A stretch of DNA of 64,000 nt from assembly GCF_049243985.1 (NCBI RefSeq), contig NC_135370.1, positions 104,065,006 through 104,129,005 on the forward strand, read 5' to 3'. Both the position numbers and the translations under genes were made by a program. Origin of the DNA: Paroedura picta (Eukaryota > Chordata > Lepidosauria > Squamata > Gekkonidae). Each line of letters starts with the position of its first letter. The stretch's first letter is position 1. The notes beneath the pieces are model-generated. The model saw only the letters and a program-made list of their open reading frames with translations, had not been told where the DNA came from and ran no database searches. This document shows positions 47,540 through 58,850 of this stretch, piece by piece.

Positions 47540-47880
47540 CTGTAACTCTCTCTATGCCTTAACCTTGACCCAGAAACTGCAGTTGGTACAAAATGCAGCA
47601 GCATGGGTACTTATCAGAACACATGGAGGCCCCATATACAACCTGCCCTTCAGCAGCTGCACTGGTTGCCAGTGGAATTTCAGATTGAGTTCGAGGTGCT
47701 GGTTCTAACCTTCAAGGCCTGAAATGGGCTGGACCCGGCATATCTGGGTGACTGCCTTTCTCCCAGTTTATTCCCTTCACATTTAGTAAGAAGTGCTTGT
47801 TCCTCCCCTTCCGAGTTCTGAGGCCTCACCTCTGTGTTTCCCACTGCACAGCGTCTGGTCACAACGGAGTCTGTTAACTG
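47540..47880 (+). mobile_element. L2-type LINE C-terminal fragment
   Basis: Broken frames give NYCNSLYALT, LQLVQNAAAWVL, and LHWLPVEFQIEFEVLVLTFK-like text ending GLDPAYLGDCLS. This is the same region as the L2 at 7188-7400. It ends before the 3' UTR. Confidence 0.75.
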
Positions 47881-47989
47881 CTGGGGATGCTCCTGGAGGA
47901 ATATTTAAAAAGTTTAAATCCCTACTTTCTGCTCCCTGTAGCCCCACAGCAGTCATTTCACAGATCTTCTCACCAAAGACCTTTTAATT

Positions 47990-48480
47990 TAAAGAAAAAA
48001 GGCTTTGACCCAGAAATTACAGATGATACAAAATGTGGCTGGAAGGGTCCCCACTAGGACATCTTGTAGGGCCCATATTCAGCCAGTTCTTCATCATCTT
48101 CATTGGTTACCAGTCTGTTTCGGGATCCAGTTCAAGGTATTGTTTCTAACCTTTAAGGCTATACATGGCTTGGGCCCTACTTATCTGCCTATGCCCCCCA
48201 CAGGGCACTTTTCTCTGTGGGTACAAATTCCAGGCCCCTGGGATGTTTGCCTGGGCTTGACCAGGGCCAGGGCTTTTTTGGCCCTGGTTCTAACCTGGTG
48301 GAATGAGCTCCCAACAGAGTTACAGGCCCTGTTGGAGTTGTCATCTTTCTGCAGGGCCTGTAAGACGAAGCTCTTCCACCAGGCATATGGTTGAGGCCAT
48401 GGCGGGGTCTCGGAGTTACCCGCAGGGGATCCCTAGTGTTGGCTAGATCATGACCCTCACTCCCTATGAGAGAACGAGAG
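47990..48480 (+). mobile_element. L2-type LINE C-terminal fragment, second copy
   Basis: An open frame from 48005 to 48394 reads LQMIQNVAGRVPTRTSCRAH, then LHWLPVCFGIQFKVLFLTFK, WWNELPTELQALLELS and FCRACKTKLFHQAYG. It is separate from the preceding copy because the same protein region is repeated. The 3' UTR begins but no tail is clear. Confidence 0.88.
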
Positions 48481-49703
48481 AACTTGACCCCAAGTTGCAG
48501 TTGTTTTCACATACAACTTCACTATAAACATTAAATCCCCATCCAAATGTTTCCATATTAGCGAATGTTACCATATTAGTGATAGTTCGGATTTGCATTA
48601 AAAGTCTTTTTCATCCATTTCCACACTGAAATCCAATTTTTCAGGTACAGACCTGAATTTCCCACTTTCTTGCCCCACAGCAAAGGAATAATCCCCAGAA
48701 AATCTGATTTCATCTTTTCAAGCGGTGTCTAACAGGGTCTAATTAAGGGGTAGTCAGTGTGGAGATGCATACATTTAGATCCCCATTTTGAGTCATTTGG
48801 GCATACCCCTGTCCTTGTCATCGTCCTCTCCCCTCCCTTTCCCCCTCCCTCTATTCTGAAAAACACCCTTAAAAAAGGGTGATCTGGACAATAGCATTAT
48901 AACATTGTAACCCAGGATTTTTTTTTTAATACATTCAAGGACACTTTGGGGGGAAGTGGAGGAAGCAATCAAAGGTGCAGAATGGTAGGATTAAGGAACA
49001 CAATGAAAACAAAGGTGCAAGCAGGCACCATTTTGCAGAAAAAGGGGAAGAGAGCAAATAGGCTGCCTCTATCAGGCTCAGTGCAGAAAGCATATAATGA
49101 ATTTCAGCCGAGGATATGAGGGAAGGAAAGCCCAAATGCTGAAAGGCCAGAGTCAACTCGCAGCATCCAAAGGAAATCCAAAGTGAGGCTCAAACGAAGT
49201 ATTTCTCATAATGTAGAAACGGTCCCAGTTTATTCCTTTCACATTTAGTAAGAGGTACTTGTTCCTCCCAAATAATGCACCTCCTTTAAAAATCACATGA
49301 CATTCTGAAGCATGTTTTCAGTATTCATTTGAATTTGCCACTTGTATAACTTCAGAATACAAGCCTCAAACACTGCATAGTTTTGAAATGATTAGGAAAG
49401 CCAGGTACTCTCTGTGTCAGTATAGACAACAATCCTGTGTACTTGCTATTCAGGTACAGTAAAAACAAAGTCTGGTACACAGTAATGTAATATTACTGCC
49501 AAATTCTTCAAACTTCATATTAGCTCTAAATTCTTACTATATTAAAGACCAAGTATCCTGGGATTCATTTTGAGACACAAAGATTTATGGTTGCAGCAAT
49601 GCTTTATGTTTTAGGTCTTGTTAAATTGATATTTTTCTGGATAAATTGAATAGTGGCTGTATTTGAAAGCTGTTCCTCATTGAAGATGTGGCTTAGGGCA
49701 TTC
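48481..49703. other. Unassigned stretch, possibly an old DNA transposon
   Basis: Contains no gene. A 42-base phrase starting CCCAGTTTATTC at 49224 repeats one inside the L2 copy at 47762, so a further scrap of L2 is present. Confidence 0.4.
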
Positions 49704-49704
49704 T

Positions 49705-49739
49705 TGTGTGTGTGTGTGTGTGTGTGTTGGGGGGGGGGG
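49705..49739. repeat. TG microsatellite followed by a G run
   Basis: About 11 TG units, then a run of about 11 G. Confidence 0.95.
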
Positions 49740-50763
49740 AGAGAAACTAGCTCTATTCAATTTCCTTGGACTGCAGCAGAATGAGAATTTTTTAGCCTAG
49801 GCCTGCAGTGTACTCAGGAGAGCTAGTGCACTTTATTGGCCAGAATATATGGAGTTGGATCTAACCAGCTTCTCATTAGAAGGGGTCTCTTCTGACCACT
49901 GATAAGGCAAGGTTAGTTCCAAGTGAGTATGCTCATTATGAGATTAATTCAGACTGCCTGGATTTTTGTAAAAGCCTCAACCCTTTAATAGCGGCTTAAT
50001 GGGAACTGAGGTGTCATTTAATGTTATATGTCTCCATGCCATTTATGATGGAACAGGCCTGGTTCAGCCTGAGGACCCTAGTCCTAGCTCTTTTGCCAAG
50101 CTTTTGGTTGGGGCCAGTGAGACAAATAACATCTACTCAGTCCTCCTCAGACCACAATCTATAACTGAGTGAACTGCAGGCATACAAAACTGGGACTGTT
50201 GATTATTTGATATTATTTTAAACTGTGGACAAACTGATTTTAAACTTAGTTTTAATTAATAGTTTAAACTATTAATGGCTGTATATACAGATACTCGTGC
50301 TGCCTCCTGCTTGCAAACGTGTATATAATAGCATATCCAAGATGCTGGAGGTTTATATGATACAGAAAACCATTACCAGCATCCAAAATTATTAAAAATA
50401 AAAGGTTTCCAATCATACTTTTAGTACAGCACAGTTTAAGGAAGAGAAAATGGGAAAAACTGCAAATCCTGTCTCTTACTAAAACACCTTATGAGATAAT
50501 AAAATATAAGACAGGCTCCTACATCTTAAGAAACTACAAAGTTCTATTGGGTAAGCATTACTTCAGGCTTTCTTCAGCCCTTCTGGGTGAGCATAAGGTC
50601 AAAGTATGGCTGCTTGCTTTAGTCCTCTGGTAAGAGGTCCTGCTGCTTCAATGGAATCCACCCAAAAGAGACCCTCTTCCTGTTGCAAGGGGTTCTTGTC
50701 ATCCTTGGGTCTTCATCCACTCTGGCCAAGTCAAGATGGGTCAAAGCAATATATGCTGTAGAG
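49740..50763. other. Unassigned stretch, no gene seen
   Basis: Near 49980-50330 is L2-tail-like AT-rich sequence around AACCCTTTAATAGCGG. Otherwise nothing was recognised. Confidence 0.4.
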
Positions 50764-50862
50764 CAGGGGTAGTCAAACTGCAGCCCTCCAGCATTCGCTG
50801 GCAGGAGCTTATGGGAATTGTAGTCCATGGACATCTGAAGGGCTGCATCTTGACCACCCCTG
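50764..50862 (+). mobile_element. hAT-like MITE, whole copy with exact 8-bp TSD
   Basis: A 99-bp inverted-repeat element, CAGGGGTAGTCAA... to ...TGACCACCCCTG. Perfect target-site duplication CTGTAGAG at 50756-50763 and 50863-50870. The 8-bp duplication and CAGGGG ends fit hAT. No coding capacity. Confidence 0.92.
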
Positions 50863-51208
50863 CTGTAGAGGCTCCAGAAGAGGTTTCCTGGAGATGATCC
50901 TGGAGATGATCTGGCATTTCAAAACTCCCACATGAGACATATGGTATTTATTACCATAAGTCTTTCTTATTCATACTTAGAATCATAGAATCATAGAGTT
51001 GGAAGGGGCCATACAGGCCATCTAGTCCAACCCCCTGCTCAACGCAGGATCAGCCCAAAGCATCCTAAAGCATCCAAGAAAAGTGTGTGTCCAACCTTTG
51101 CTTGAAGACTTCCAGTGAGGGGGGAGCTCACCACCTCCTGAGGCAGCCTATTCCACTGCTGAACTACTCTGACTGTGAAAAATTTTTCCCTGATATCTAG
51201 ACTATATT

Positions 51209-51490
51209 AGAGCCTCTTGTGGCGCAGAGTGGTAAGGCAGCTGTCTGAAAGCTTTGCCCATGAGGCTGGGAGTTCAATCCCAGCAGCCGGCTCAAGGTTG
51301 ACTCAGCCTTCCATCCTTCAGAGGTCGGTAAAATGAGTACCCAGCTTGCTGGGGGGTAAATGGTAATGACTGGGGAAGGCACTGGCAAACCACCCCATAT
51401 TGAATCTGCCATGAAAACGCTAGAGGGTGTCACCCCAAGGGTCAGACATGACTCGGTACTTGCACAGGGGATACCTTTACCTTTACCTTT
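51209..51490 (+). mobile_element. Sauria-type SINE nested in CR1 3' UTR
   Basis: Full copy from GAGCCTCTTGTGGCGCAG to the ACCTTT tail. It is flanked by AGACTATATT (51199-51208) and AGCCTATAAT (51491-51500), 8 of 10 bases alike. The CR1 sequence is continuous when the SINE is set aside. The SINE is therefore younger than this CR1. Confidence 0.92.
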
Positions 51491-53248
51491 AGCCTATAAT
51501 GTTGTACTTGTAGTTTAAACACATTACTGCGTGTCCTCTCCTCTGCAGCCCACGAAAACAGCATCCTGCCCTCCTCCAAATGACAACCTTTCAAATACTT
51601 AAAGAGGGCTATCATGTCCCCTCTCAACCTTTTCTCCAGGCTGAACATTCCCCTCCGCCTATCTTCATAGGGCTTGGTCCCTTGGCCCCAGATCATCTTC
51701 GTCGCTCTCCTCTGTACCCTTTCAATTTTATCTACGTCCTGCTTGAAGTGAGGCCTCCAGAACTGCACACAGTACTCCAGGTGTGGTCTGACCAGTGCCG
51801 TATACAATGGGACTATGACATCTTGTGATTTTGATGCGATGCCCCTGTTGATACAGACCAAAATGGCATTTGCCTTTTTTACCGCTGCATCACACTACCT
51901 GCTCATGTTTAGTTTACAATCCACAAGTACCCCAAGATCTCATTCACACACAGTGTTACCTAGAAGCGTATCCCCCATCCAATAGGCATGCTTTTCATTT
52001 TTCTGACCTAGATGCAGAACTTTACACTTATCTTTATTAAATTGCATCTTGTTCTCATTTGCCCATTTTTCCATTGTATTCAGATCTCATTGAACTCTGT
52101 CTCTATCTTCTGGAGTATTTGCCAGTCCTCCCAATCTGGTGTCACCTGCAAACTTGATGAGTAGTCCCTCCACCCCGTCATCTAGATCATAAATATGTTA
52201 AAAAGTACCAGACCGAGCACCGAGCCCTGAGGTACCCCGCTACTCACCTCCTTCCAGTCTGATGAAACACCATTGACAACAACTCTTTGAGTGTGGTTCT
52301 CTAACCAATTTCCTATCCACCTAACTATCTGAAAATCCAGATTGCAGTCCTTCAATTTATCCATCAGAACATCATGGGGAACCTTATTAAAAGCTTTACT
52401 AAAATCCAAGTAATGGCATCAATTGAATTTCCACGATCCAGCAAACCTGTCACTTGGTCAAAAAAGGAAACCAGGTTGGTCTGACAGGTCCTGTTGGAGA
52501 CAAATCCATGCTGACTTCCTTGGATCACCAAATTGTCCTCCAGATGTTTGCAGATCGCTCCCTTTAATATCTGCCCCATTATCTTCCCCACAACAGAGGT
52601 CAGACTCACTGGTCTGTAGTTTCCCGGGTCATCCTTCCTCCCGTTTTTGAAGATAACGTTTGCTCTCTTCCAGTCCTCCGGGACATCTCCAGTCCTTAAA
52701 GAGGTCCCAAAGATGGTGGACAAGGGTTCTGCAAGTTCTCCGGAAAGTTCTTTGAGCACTCTCGGGTGCATTTCATCCGGCCCAGGGGATTTCAACTCAT
52801 CCAGTGCAGCTAAATGCCTCTCGACAACCTCTCTGTCCATGTCAACCTGCCACCCAGACACTATCCCTTGGCTACTGCCATCTCTAGATGTGCCTAAACC
52901 CTTTGACCTGTGGGAAAAAACATATGTAAAATAGGCACTGAGCCTTTCTGCTTTCTCTGCATCCTCCGTTAGAGTTTGTACATCCGCACCCAACAGTGGG
53001 CCTATTGCCTCCTTTACTTTACGTTTGCTCCTCACATAACTGAAAAATCTTTTCTTGTTACAATGGGCTTCCCTGGCCAATCTTAGCTCACTCTCAGCTT
53101 TGGCCTTTCTGATGATTGATCTACAGTGCCTAGTAACCTGTAGGTACTCTTCTTTAGAGCTCTGTCCTTCCCTCCATTTCCTGAACATTTCCCTTTTCTT
53201 TCTTAGTTCCTCTTGAAGTTCTCTGTTCATCCAAATAGGCTTCTTAGA

Positions 53249-53305
53249 GCTCCTGCAGTGTTTTCGTCTTTCTGGGATAAGCTCCTGCAGTGTTTTCGTC
53301 TTTCT
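53249..53305. repeat. 25-bp direct duplication at the 5' end of the CR1
   Basis: The 25 bases at 53249-53273, starting GCTCCTGCAGTG, are repeated exactly at 53281-53305, with GGGATAA between. The second copy is the last CR1-like sequence before unrelated DNA. Confidence 0.9.
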
Positions 53306-53373
53306 TACTTGAAGTAGATCATGACCAAGCTACCATACGACCTCTACAAAAATCTGCAACATATCACTTACAG

Positions 53374-53750
53374 CAGTGGTCCACAACGCCTGGTCCAGGG
53401 ACTGGGACTGGTCCATAGATCAGTCAGTACCGGTCCGCGGCTCCTCCTCATCCTCCTCCCTGGCTGCTGCCTTGAGGGCTGCCCTGCCACTCTGCTGCCG
53501 GCTCACCTTTGGTGTTCTCTAGTGGCTGCCATGGCTGGGGCTCCCCCTCGGCATGGCACTGAGCAGCTGCTGCTGGCAGCGCTCCCCAACAGGCGGCGGG
53601 AAGTCTGTGGCACTGGTGGGAAAGCAAGTGGAGCAGGGGCTTAGGCAGTGGCGGCGACTTCACTCGGCAAAAGAGTACCCCCCCCCCGGGCCTCAGTAAG
53701 ATTGTGAAGTATTGACCGGTCCACGGTGATAAAAAGGTTGGGGACCACTG
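53374..53750 (+). mobile_element. hAT-like MITE (CAGTGGTCCCCAACC family), copy 1
   Basis: Ends CAGTGGTCCACAACGCC and GGTTGGGGACCACTG form an inverted repeat. The flanks ACTTACAG (53366-53373) and GCTTACAG (53751-53758) match in 7 of 8 bases. The interior is GC-rich and codes for nothing recognisable. Confidence 0.88.
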
Positions 53751-53758
53751 GCTTACAG

Positions 53759-54411
53759 TATCTGGGAGACCCAGGTATGATTTTCCACTCATGCTGTGGA
53801 AGCTCACTAGTTGACCTTGGGCTAGTAATACTTATTCAGCCTAGTCTAGCTCACAGGAGAGAATGATGTCAGGAGAGAATGATGTAAGTAATTTTGGACC
53901 CTCACTGGGGAAATAGGTTGTGTACAAATTAATGAATTAATTAAATAATTAACCCTGCTAAGCTGCCTGAGGACAAAGCATAGCTCACAAATACCACAGG
54001 CAATTCTCCCTCTGCAGGGACACATATATTTAGAGAAGAAAAGGGCACTTGAGCGTTCACTGTGTCTTGGCTAAGTCAATTAGCATTTGAAGGAAGGCAA
54101 ACAATTGGACTAACTCCCTTCCCCTTCTTCTAGAGCACACACAAAAAAATAGTTAAAAGGCACAAAGTGAATTTCTTCATTGCAAAAAGGCCAAGACATT
54201 TTTCTCCAGTTTTGTTGGCATTTGTAATGGTGGATAGATTGAAGATCTCTTGAGCCCCACTGGCCTTATGGCAGCCTGAACAGATCTCTACTGCCACCTT
54301 GTGGTTGTTTAAATCAGTATCTTCAAAACCCTTGAAGTCAGGGAGAACCTCTGTGGCTATAACAGTGGAGCAAAGGGAAGTAGACTACAGGGGAGAAAAC
54401 ATCATGTAGAG
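53759..54411. other. Unassigned stretch, no gene seen
   Basis: Begins with remains like the tRNA SINE head (ATCTGGGAGACCCAGGTATG, then GTTGACCTTGGGC at 53810). A short local duplication GAGAGAATGATGT occurs at 53862 and 53874. Nothing else was recognised. Confidence 0.45.
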
Positions 54412-54547
54412 CAGGGGTAGTCAACCTGTGGTCCTCCAGATGTTCATGGACTACAATTCCCAGGAGCCCCTGCCAGCAAATGCTGGCAGGGGCTCATGGG
54501 AATTGTAGTCCATGGACATCTGGAGGATCACAGGTTGACTACCCCTT
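54412..54547 (+). mobile_element. hAT-like MITE, whole copy with exact 8-bp TSD
   Basis: A 136-bp near-perfect palindrome: CAGGGGTAGTCAACCTG... to ...CAGGTTGACTACCCCTT. The perfect duplication ATGTAGAG lies at 54404-54411 and 54548-54555. Same family as 50764. The long arms mean its RNA would fold into one hairpin. Confidence 0.93.
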
Positions 54548-54711
54548 ATGTAGAGAGAACTACCCCAATGGCTGGAACTATGTAATTAACACGTAAGTGG
54601 CATATGATGCAGAAATCAACAGACCATGTTTTTAACTGACATGGAGACAAAGCAATGGAAAATATTTTTGTAATGATCCTAGGCTTGAGGCTAAGGAACA
54701 GAGTGGCCTAT

Positions 54712-54992
54712 AAGAAGAAGAAGAGTTGGTTCTTATATGCCGCTTTTCCCTACCCGAAGGAGGCTCAAAGCGGCTTACAGTCGCCTTCCCATTCCTCTCC
54801 CTACAACAGACACCCTGTGGGGTGGGTGAGGCTGAGAGAGCCCTGATATCACTGCCCAGTCAGAACAGTTTTATCAGTGCTGTGGCGAGCCCAAGGCCAC
54901 CCAGCTGGTTGCATGTGGGGGAGCGCAGAATCGAACCTGGCATGCCAGATTAGAAGTCCACACTCCTAACCACTACACCAAACTGGCTCTCT
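54712..54992 (-). mobile_element. tRNA-derived CORE-type SINE, copy 4
   Basis: Antisense full-length copy. On the minus strand it opens AGAGCCAGTTTGGTGTAGTG, has B box GGTTCGATTC and core GGCCTTGGGCTCGCC, and ends with ACCAACTCTTCTTCTTCTT. The TTC-rich tail marks the 3' end. It is the best-preserved copy here. Confidence 0.93.
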
Positions 54993-55429
54993 AAGGTTTC
55001 AAGACATCCTTTCTTGCACATACAGGCTACGTGGACAATTTCTCTTTAGGCCTACAATTCCTAGGCACCCTCCAAGCCTCAGAAAAGGACTGGGTAGAAA
55101 TGAAGAGAAAACAGGCATCAATCACTGTTAAAGAGGCAGAGTTCTGATAGAGCACGTAAGGCCCCACACAGGGAGGGTGTTCATTTTCTAAAGCTAGGCA
55201 GTAATGAGGCTGCTTTTGGATGGAGTTGATCCCTTGTGCCATAGTGGGGGTGAGTCTGGTATATTAGGATCAGATATTGAGATAGGAATAGGAACCATCT
55301 AAAACAGTTATCATAGGAAGCATTGTCATTTCCCAGCCACCTCCTTTTCTCTCAAGTTGTCGTGTCCCTGTATAAGGGTTGTAAGTTCCTTCATGACCAC
55401 TGGTGGGAAATTGAGGAGGGGAGGGTTAG

Positions 55430-55540
55430 GGTTTCAAGATCCAGGTTGGAAAACCCCTGGAGATTTGGGGATGTAGCCTGTGAAGGACAGGTACAATGCC
55501 ATGGAATCCATCCTCCAAAGCATTCATTTTCTTCATGGGT
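55430..55540 (+). repeat. MITE-like repeat of the TTGCCAAC type, truncated
   Basis: Reads CAAGATCCAGGTTGGAAAAC, then CCCCTGGAGATTTGGGGATG and AATCCATCCTCCAAAGCATT. This is the left two thirds of the family. It stops after the TTTTCTTCATGGG block. Confidence 0.65.
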
Positions 55541-56109
55541 TTATACTTGGAGAGAAGTACTTTCAGATATGTGGGTCTCAAGTTGTAAAGGGCTTTAAGT
55601 GTAAACAAGTAGCACTGTAAATTAAACACAGAAACAAACAAGCATGGTCAATCAGTGGGTGTTTGTGAAGGAGAGAGTGCCCCACCTCTGGAAAAACCTT
55701 CTTATCTTATTGCCTACTTCTATCACAGACCATCTTTAATTGCCAGGGTTTTTACTTTAACAGTCTCATTAATTAGGGAGAAATACTTCTTTTAAATACC
55801 TGCTCCCCACTGGGGATATTTGTTAGTTACTTCTGCTTTTTATTTTATTTATTTATTCATGTAATTTATATACCAATCCTCACTGATGTCTTGGGGCAGT
55901 GTACATAAAACTAGTGGGGAATGGGAAAAGTACATAGAAAATTTGGAACAATATGAATGAAAAAAGATAAAGAGTCATAGCAACAAAGCATATGGGTAAT
56001 CATAAACAGCCACAGTTAGGGACATACTGGAGCCTCCCTCCTATGATGACTACTACAAATCCACCCAGCCCACTGGGCATCAGTATAAGTTGAGCTGATG
56101 CACTTTGCA
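55541..56109. other. Unassigned; faint antisense L2 sequence near 55545-55640
   Basis: The minus strand reads LYNLRPTYLKVLLSKYKP, which resembles the L2 phrase before the C-terminal domain. A possible LINE tail lies at 55840-55910. No gene was seen. Confidence 0.4.
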
Positions 56110-56285
56110 GTTTCCACCATTCTTTAATGTTATTGTTGTTATTATTTTAATGTTATTTTTGTTATCACCTTGTTATTACTATAAACGGAGTTACCTGTAT
56201 CATTTTTTGTTTCATGTAAACCACCCTGAGCCATCGGGGAGGGCAGTATATTAAATAAATAAGTAATAAATAAACAAACAAACAA
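56110..56285 (+). mobile_element. L2-like LINE 3' tail
   Basis: AT-rich UTR followed by ATGTAAACCACCCTGAGCCA, TCGGGGAGGGCAGTATATTA and AAATAAATAAG repeats. It directly abuts the antisense L2 that follows, tail to tail. Confidence 0.75.
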
Positions 56286-56289
56286 GCAG

Positions 56290-58655
56290 TTACAGTTGCC
56301 TGGCAAGGGGACAAAGTTGTAGAGAGGCCAGGTGGAAGGGCTCTGTTTTGCAGGTCCTATGTAACTGAATTCTGATAGGGCCTTGATTTTATTGGGGAGC
56401 TTGATCCACAGTGCTGTGACCATGGATAAGAAGGCTCTGGCTCTGGTTGAGGCCAGGTAGACTTCTTTGGGGCTAGGGATCACCAGGTTGTTGGAATAGA
56501 TAGAGCATATCGCTCCTCAGGAGTATATGCAAGCAGACAGTCCTTGAGATATACAGGACCTTGACCATATATAGCCTTGAGGATGAGTACTAGTACCTTG
56601 AACCTGATCTGGTATTTCATTGGTAGCCAGTGCAGCTGCTGGAGGATTGGGATGATATGGGCTCTCCATCATGCTTGAGTAAGAACATGGGCAGCTGCAT
56701 TTTGTACCAATTATAGTTTCCGGAGCAGAGATAAGGGTAGGCCCCCACAGTTGCAATAATCCATCCTAGAGGTGACCGCTGCATGGATCACTGTGGCGAG
56801 TTGTTCTGGGGCCAGATAGGGCACTAGTAGCTTGGTTTGACAGAGATGGAAGAATGCCAGCTGTGCTACTCTTGTGATCTGCAGTTCCATAGTTAAAGAA
56901 GTGTCAAGGATCATGCCCAGAATCCTGCCCTATTGCACTGTTTTAAGTTGCACACTCTTCAGGCTGGAAAGGCGTGCTTTCTGGTTTGACTCTTTCTCAC
57001 CTAACCAAAAGACCTCCATCTTTGAGGGGTTAAGCTTCACAAGTATGCTGAAACTATTCTGCTGCAGTCTCCAGGCATCTGGCCAGGGAGTCAGGGGGCT
57101 TATCAGGCAGATTGTCTATCCGGGGGTAGAGCTGGGTGTTATCGGCATATTGGTGACAGCCCAGGCCATAACTTCAGGCCAACTGGGCAAGAGGATGCAT
57201 GAAAATGTTGAACACTGTTGGGGAGAGGATCACTCCCTGTGGGATCCCACATTTGTATTCACAGTGGTGAGATTGGTTCTTCACAGGTAATGTTGTTACG
57301 CCAAATGTGTGTCTGTAAGGACACGTGTCTAAATTTAGTGGTGGGGAATCAGCTAGTAGAGCCAGCAAGAGGCAGCGTGGCGTAACGTGGGACCTTGTAT
57401 TGCACAGTTTACTGGGTAATTATGTCACTGAGATAGAACCAAGGCAGACAATGATCTAAACATGGAAGGACTTTATTAACACACACTAATTAGACGAAAG
57501 ACAACACATGCGCACTCTAGCAAATAAATGTACATTCCTAGACACTAGCACACAAGGAAAAGGCTTATAGGGGAGGAACCTATACTAAGGGTTGATTGGA
57601 AGTGATATCTACCTGTCTTCTGGGTGGAGCAGAGTTCCAGAGGTCCTGGGAAGCAATTTGGGGCAACGGACGAGCAAGCAGGACGAACGTCAGACAGAGT
57701 TTCTGTAGCTTGGAAACTGACTGCACTTTGTGGCTGTGGGAGCCCAATATTTAAAGGAAATTTGTGACCTGAGGCTACAGGGGGATGATCCTACCTTGTC
57801 CAGGGCTTGGACAAAGAGTTTGATGGCCAGTAACGATCGTGGACGGGTCCCAACAAAGAAACGGGTTGCTGAGACAAAGAAACTAGCTGCTGGGAAGAAA
57901 TATTTCCTGTCTAGAAGGGCTGAATGAATCCTGAATGATTGCTTGTGCCTGGGGATAGTGGTAAGGGAAAAGACAAAGACCAAATCTTGGATTAGATTTG
58001 GTGTTGAAAGAGAGTGGCCAGTTCCCTTTACAAGACAATGTGCTTGGTTGGCTGGAGGGGAGTCTTGGGTGGGGTGCCTATGTCTCTCTGTACTTGCCAG
58101 GTGTGCTGACAAACTCCTCTTTTGTTTGCAAGCAAGTGGGTTGGGGAAGCCTAACTCCAAGTCCTGCTTCAGAGCCAGAAGTGGGTTTTAGTTGCTCTCC
58201 CATTATGCTTTGCAAGGCTTGACCTGGCTTTTCTCTCTCTGGTGCCAGGGTCTGTGCAGGAGTGTCAGGAAGGGTTGACACGGGTGTGCCAGCCTTTGAT
58301 GGAGGAGTGACAGCCCACATAACAATGTGTTTTGTCCTCAGCCTTGGGAGAAGGAGGGCAATAATATTAAAGCTATCCCATGGATCCCTGCATCCACAAA
58401 GCAGTGACCAAGGAGCTCATGGTTGGCAATACTGAACACTGCTGCTAGATCAAACAGTGCTGTTTCCACTGGATTGGAAGGGGTCAGGGATTGATGCTTC
58501 ATCCAGATATACTAGTAAAAGGTCTGCAGCCACACTCCACCACCTTCTCCAGGAATGCTACGTATGAGATGAGGTAATAGCTGGTGAGGTCCTGTGGATC
58601 CAGTGATGGTTTCTTCAATAAGGGAGATACCACTCTAGGTGATCATAGTCTTAAA
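56290..58655 (-). mobile_element. L2-type LINE, long antisense copy, split by a solo-LTR-like element
   Basis: Minus-strand motifs appear in L2 order. SLDPQDLTSYYLISYVAFLE lies near 58590. After the insertion come GIPQGVILSPTVFNIFMHPL (near 57225), QYADNTQLYPRIDNLPD (near 57130), VIHAAVTSRMDYCN (near 56770), and STRARAFLSMVTALWIKLP near 56430. Stops and frame changes are many. An insertion at 57294-58324 falls within the RT domain. The endonuclease part is missing. Confidence 0.85.
57294..58324 (-). mobile_element. Solo-LTR-like fossil inside the L2
   Basis: 1031 bp bounded by TGTTA and TAACA and flanked by a 4-bp duplication ATGT (57290-57293 and 58325-58328). On the minus strand an AATAAAG signal lies near the 3' part (around 57470), which fits an LTR with a long U3. 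No internal retroviral region is present, so it looks like a solo LTR left by recombination. Family not assigned (endogenous retrovirus or other LTR element). It is younger than the L2 it splits; open frames inside are incidental. Confidence 0.6.
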
Positions 58656-58659
58656 TTCT

Positions 58660-58850
58660 GTACCTAATTTTTCCTGTATTTGGTTTTATGATTCATCATG
58701 GTTGTGTTTTTAATTTCCTGAATTGTCTTGATTTTAATTGTTTATGATGTTCATTTTGCTATGTTGTGAAATGCCTCAGATGTGAATTTGGTCAGATTGT
58801 GATATTAAAATATAAATAAATGAAAATATAAATAAATATTGGTGTCAAAC
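58660..58850 (+). mobile_element. LINE 3' tail, plus strand
   Basis: AT-rich UTR with GTGAAATGCCTCAGATGTGA and a tail of TATAAATAAATGAAAATA repeats, ending at 58850. This is the tail style of L2-like copies. Confidence 0.5.

Larger units (their letters stand above)
50979..53305 (-). mobile_element. CR1 LINE, long 5'-truncated copy
   Basis: The largest retroelement piece in the window. The minus-strand frame 53230-52364 (288 codons) begins MNRELQEELRKKREMFRKW and includes ALDELKSPGPDEMHPRVLKE and the RT motif ANVIF...NYRPVSLTSVVGKIM. Near 52414 one base has been lost, so the catalytic lead-in YLDFSKAF continues in the next frame (52409-52182: [13 protein letters not shown], then [16 protein letters not shown]). 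The C-terminal domain is at 51861-51540 (LEYCVQFW, ERVQRRATKMIWG). The 3' UTR ends in repeated GATTCTATG. A Sauria-type SINE sits in the 3' UTR at 51209. The endonuclease is missing. Confidence 0.95.

Noticed and set aside
57690-58160. A 156-codon minus-strand frame and overlapping frames
   Set aside because: They lie wholly inside the solo-LTR-like unit and show no protein family; treated as incidental.
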